Source: Gottschalkia purinilytica
GTDB lineage: Bacteria; Bacillota; Clostridia; Tissierellales; Gottschalkiaceae
Direction: 5' to 3'
NCBI RefSeq assembly: GCF_001190785.1
Contig: NZ_LGSS01000006.1
Coordinates: forward strand, 101,602 to 165,601
DNA: 64,000 nucleotides
The translations under genes were made by a program, and so were the position numbers. Shown here piece after piece: positions 63,607 to 64,000 of this stretch; positions within the stretch are counted from its first letter, which is position 1, and the number at the start of each line of letters is the position of its first letter. The notes under the pieces are model-generated. The model was given only the letters and a program-made list of their open reading frames with translations. It was not told the DNA's origin and did no database searches.

Positions 63607-63897
63607 TTGAATATTTTTTTAACTATTTTAAGTGGAATATTAATAATTATTTTGGTATTAGAAAAAACATCTAACTCTAAGAAAGAGTTAAAAAGAAAAA
63701 TCGAACAGTTAGAGAATGAAATCTTATTACTCAAAAAAGGCGAAATTAGAGAATTAGATGATGAAGTAAGAATTCTATTATGCGAAAATCAACATGTAAA
63801 GGCTATAAAACTAGTGAGGGAAACATTAGGTTTTGATTTGTTAAAGGCAAAGAAGTATGTAGATAATATAGAAGATGAGGATAATTGCAAAAAATAA
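63607..63897 (+). CDS. Small membrane protein with L7/L12-like C-terminal segment
   Basis: 96 residues from TTG 63607, 7 nt after GGAGGT; the upstream in-frame TTG codons overlap that site. One membrane helix (about 2-18), a charged coiled coil (about 22-45) and a tail HVKAIKLVRETLGFDLLKAK (about 66-85) that resembles the C-terminal domain of ribosomal protein L7/L12. Function unknown; the tail may dock to a partner in the way L12 recruits translation factors. A terminator follows. Confidence 0.75.
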   Translation: MNIFLTILSGILIIILVLEKTSNSKKELKRKIEQLENEILLLKKGEIRELDDEVRILLCENQHVKAIKLVRETLGFDLLKAKKYVDNIEDEDNCKK

Positions 63898-63909
63898 GTT
63901 TATTAGTAT

Positions 63910-63948
63910 AAAGTTTTTCTAAAAATGTTTTTAGAAAAACTTTTGTTG
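63910..63948 (+). terminator. Intrinsic terminator
   Basis: AAAGTTTTTCTAAAAA (63910-63925) pairs with TTTTTAGAAAAACTTT (63928-63943). Confidence 0.8.
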
Positions 63949-63957
63949 TATGTAGAA

Positions 63958-64000
63958 AACCACCTGCTATGCAGGTGGTTCCAAAAAGCTTGTAGCTATG
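63958..64000. mobile_element. Possible left end of an IS200/IS605-type element
   Basis: AACCACCTGC (63958-63967), loop TAT, GCAGGTGGTT (63971-63980) is a compact GC-rich hairpin unlike the AT-rich surroundings, followed by CCAAAAAGCTTGTAGCTATG to the window end. Such hairpins mark the ends of IS200/IS605 elements. No transposase is visible because the window ends here; a simple terminator without T run is the alternative. Confidence 0.4.

Noticed and set aside
63958..63980. Simple transcription terminator at the window end
   Set aside because: There is no T run after the hairpin, and the terminator at 63910-63943 already serves the preceding gene; an IS200/IS605 end is slightly more likely, with low confidence.

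Overview
The window is AT-rich (roughly 30% G+C by eye). Most genes lie on the plus strand, with strong AGGAGG-type ribosome binding sites and frequent GTG or TTG starts. The gene set (bifunctional GshF, YtaF sporulation membrane protein, YtrA-type GntR/ABC module, family II pyrophosphatase, MgtE, S-layer homology remnant) points to an anaerobic, probably spore-forming member of the Clostridia. I do not name a genus. I saw no rRNA, tRNA or CRISPR array.

Layout. 1-6331: glutathione synthesis (gshF), a fluoride riboswitch driving a cation/proton antiporter, a MerR regulator, a GNAT acetyltransferase and a CorA transporter. 6332-25418: a sulfur-assimilation island with two nitrogenase-like component-1 pairs. 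The first block is cysK, two small YezD-like genes, an SsuABC/TauABC-type importer, a NifK-like/NifD-like pair and O-acetylhomoserine sulfhydrylase (metY). The second block is a NifB-like radical SAM gene, a NifX-like gene, metNIQ, a NifD-like/NifK-like pair and one NifH-like reductase. Between the blocks a GNAT-RidA fusion gene lies on the minus strand behind what looks like an attenuation leader. There is no nifEN and no typical nifHDK, and the partners are sulfur genes. I therefore read the island as a sulfur-scavenging nitrogenase-like system, related in concept to methylthio-alkane reductase: imported organosulfur compounds would be reduced and the released thiol or sulfide captured by MetY and CysK. 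The substrates are not visible in the sequence.

25673-48717: mostly housekeeping and accessory genes (methyltransferase-like membrane protein, chemotaxis receptor, EamA exporter, MscS channel, TlpA-like lipoprotein, YtrA/ABC module, Mrp ATPase, polysaccharide deacetylase, catalytically dead integrase-like protein, antiporter, YtaF, MgtE behind an unidentified structured leader, PpaC, Dph6-like enzyme). Several decayed genes lie here: a GNAT gene with one stop, an S-layer homology gene, and a DMT transporter fragment.

49472-59705: a second unusual cluster. A promoter overlapped by a CGTTATAC/GTATAACG operator precedes a cytosolic binding-protein-like gene, a biotin-synthase-type radical SAM protein with the rare CX5CX2C motif known from HmdB, two FecB-like lipoproteins with a FecCD permease and ATPase, an O-methyltransferase-like protein, a DUF364 protein, a cysteine-rich P-loop GTPase and a soluble ABC ATPase. 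I infer synthesis and/or uptake of a metal chelate or organometallic cofactor. The non-homologous first and last proteins share an N-terminal module.

59706-64000: a MATE exporter under a MerR-type 19-bp-spacer promoter, a peroxiredoxin, a serine hydrolase flanked by a roughly 180-bp intergenic duplication, a small membrane protein with an L7/L12-like tail, and a hairpin that may be the end of an IS200/IS605 element.
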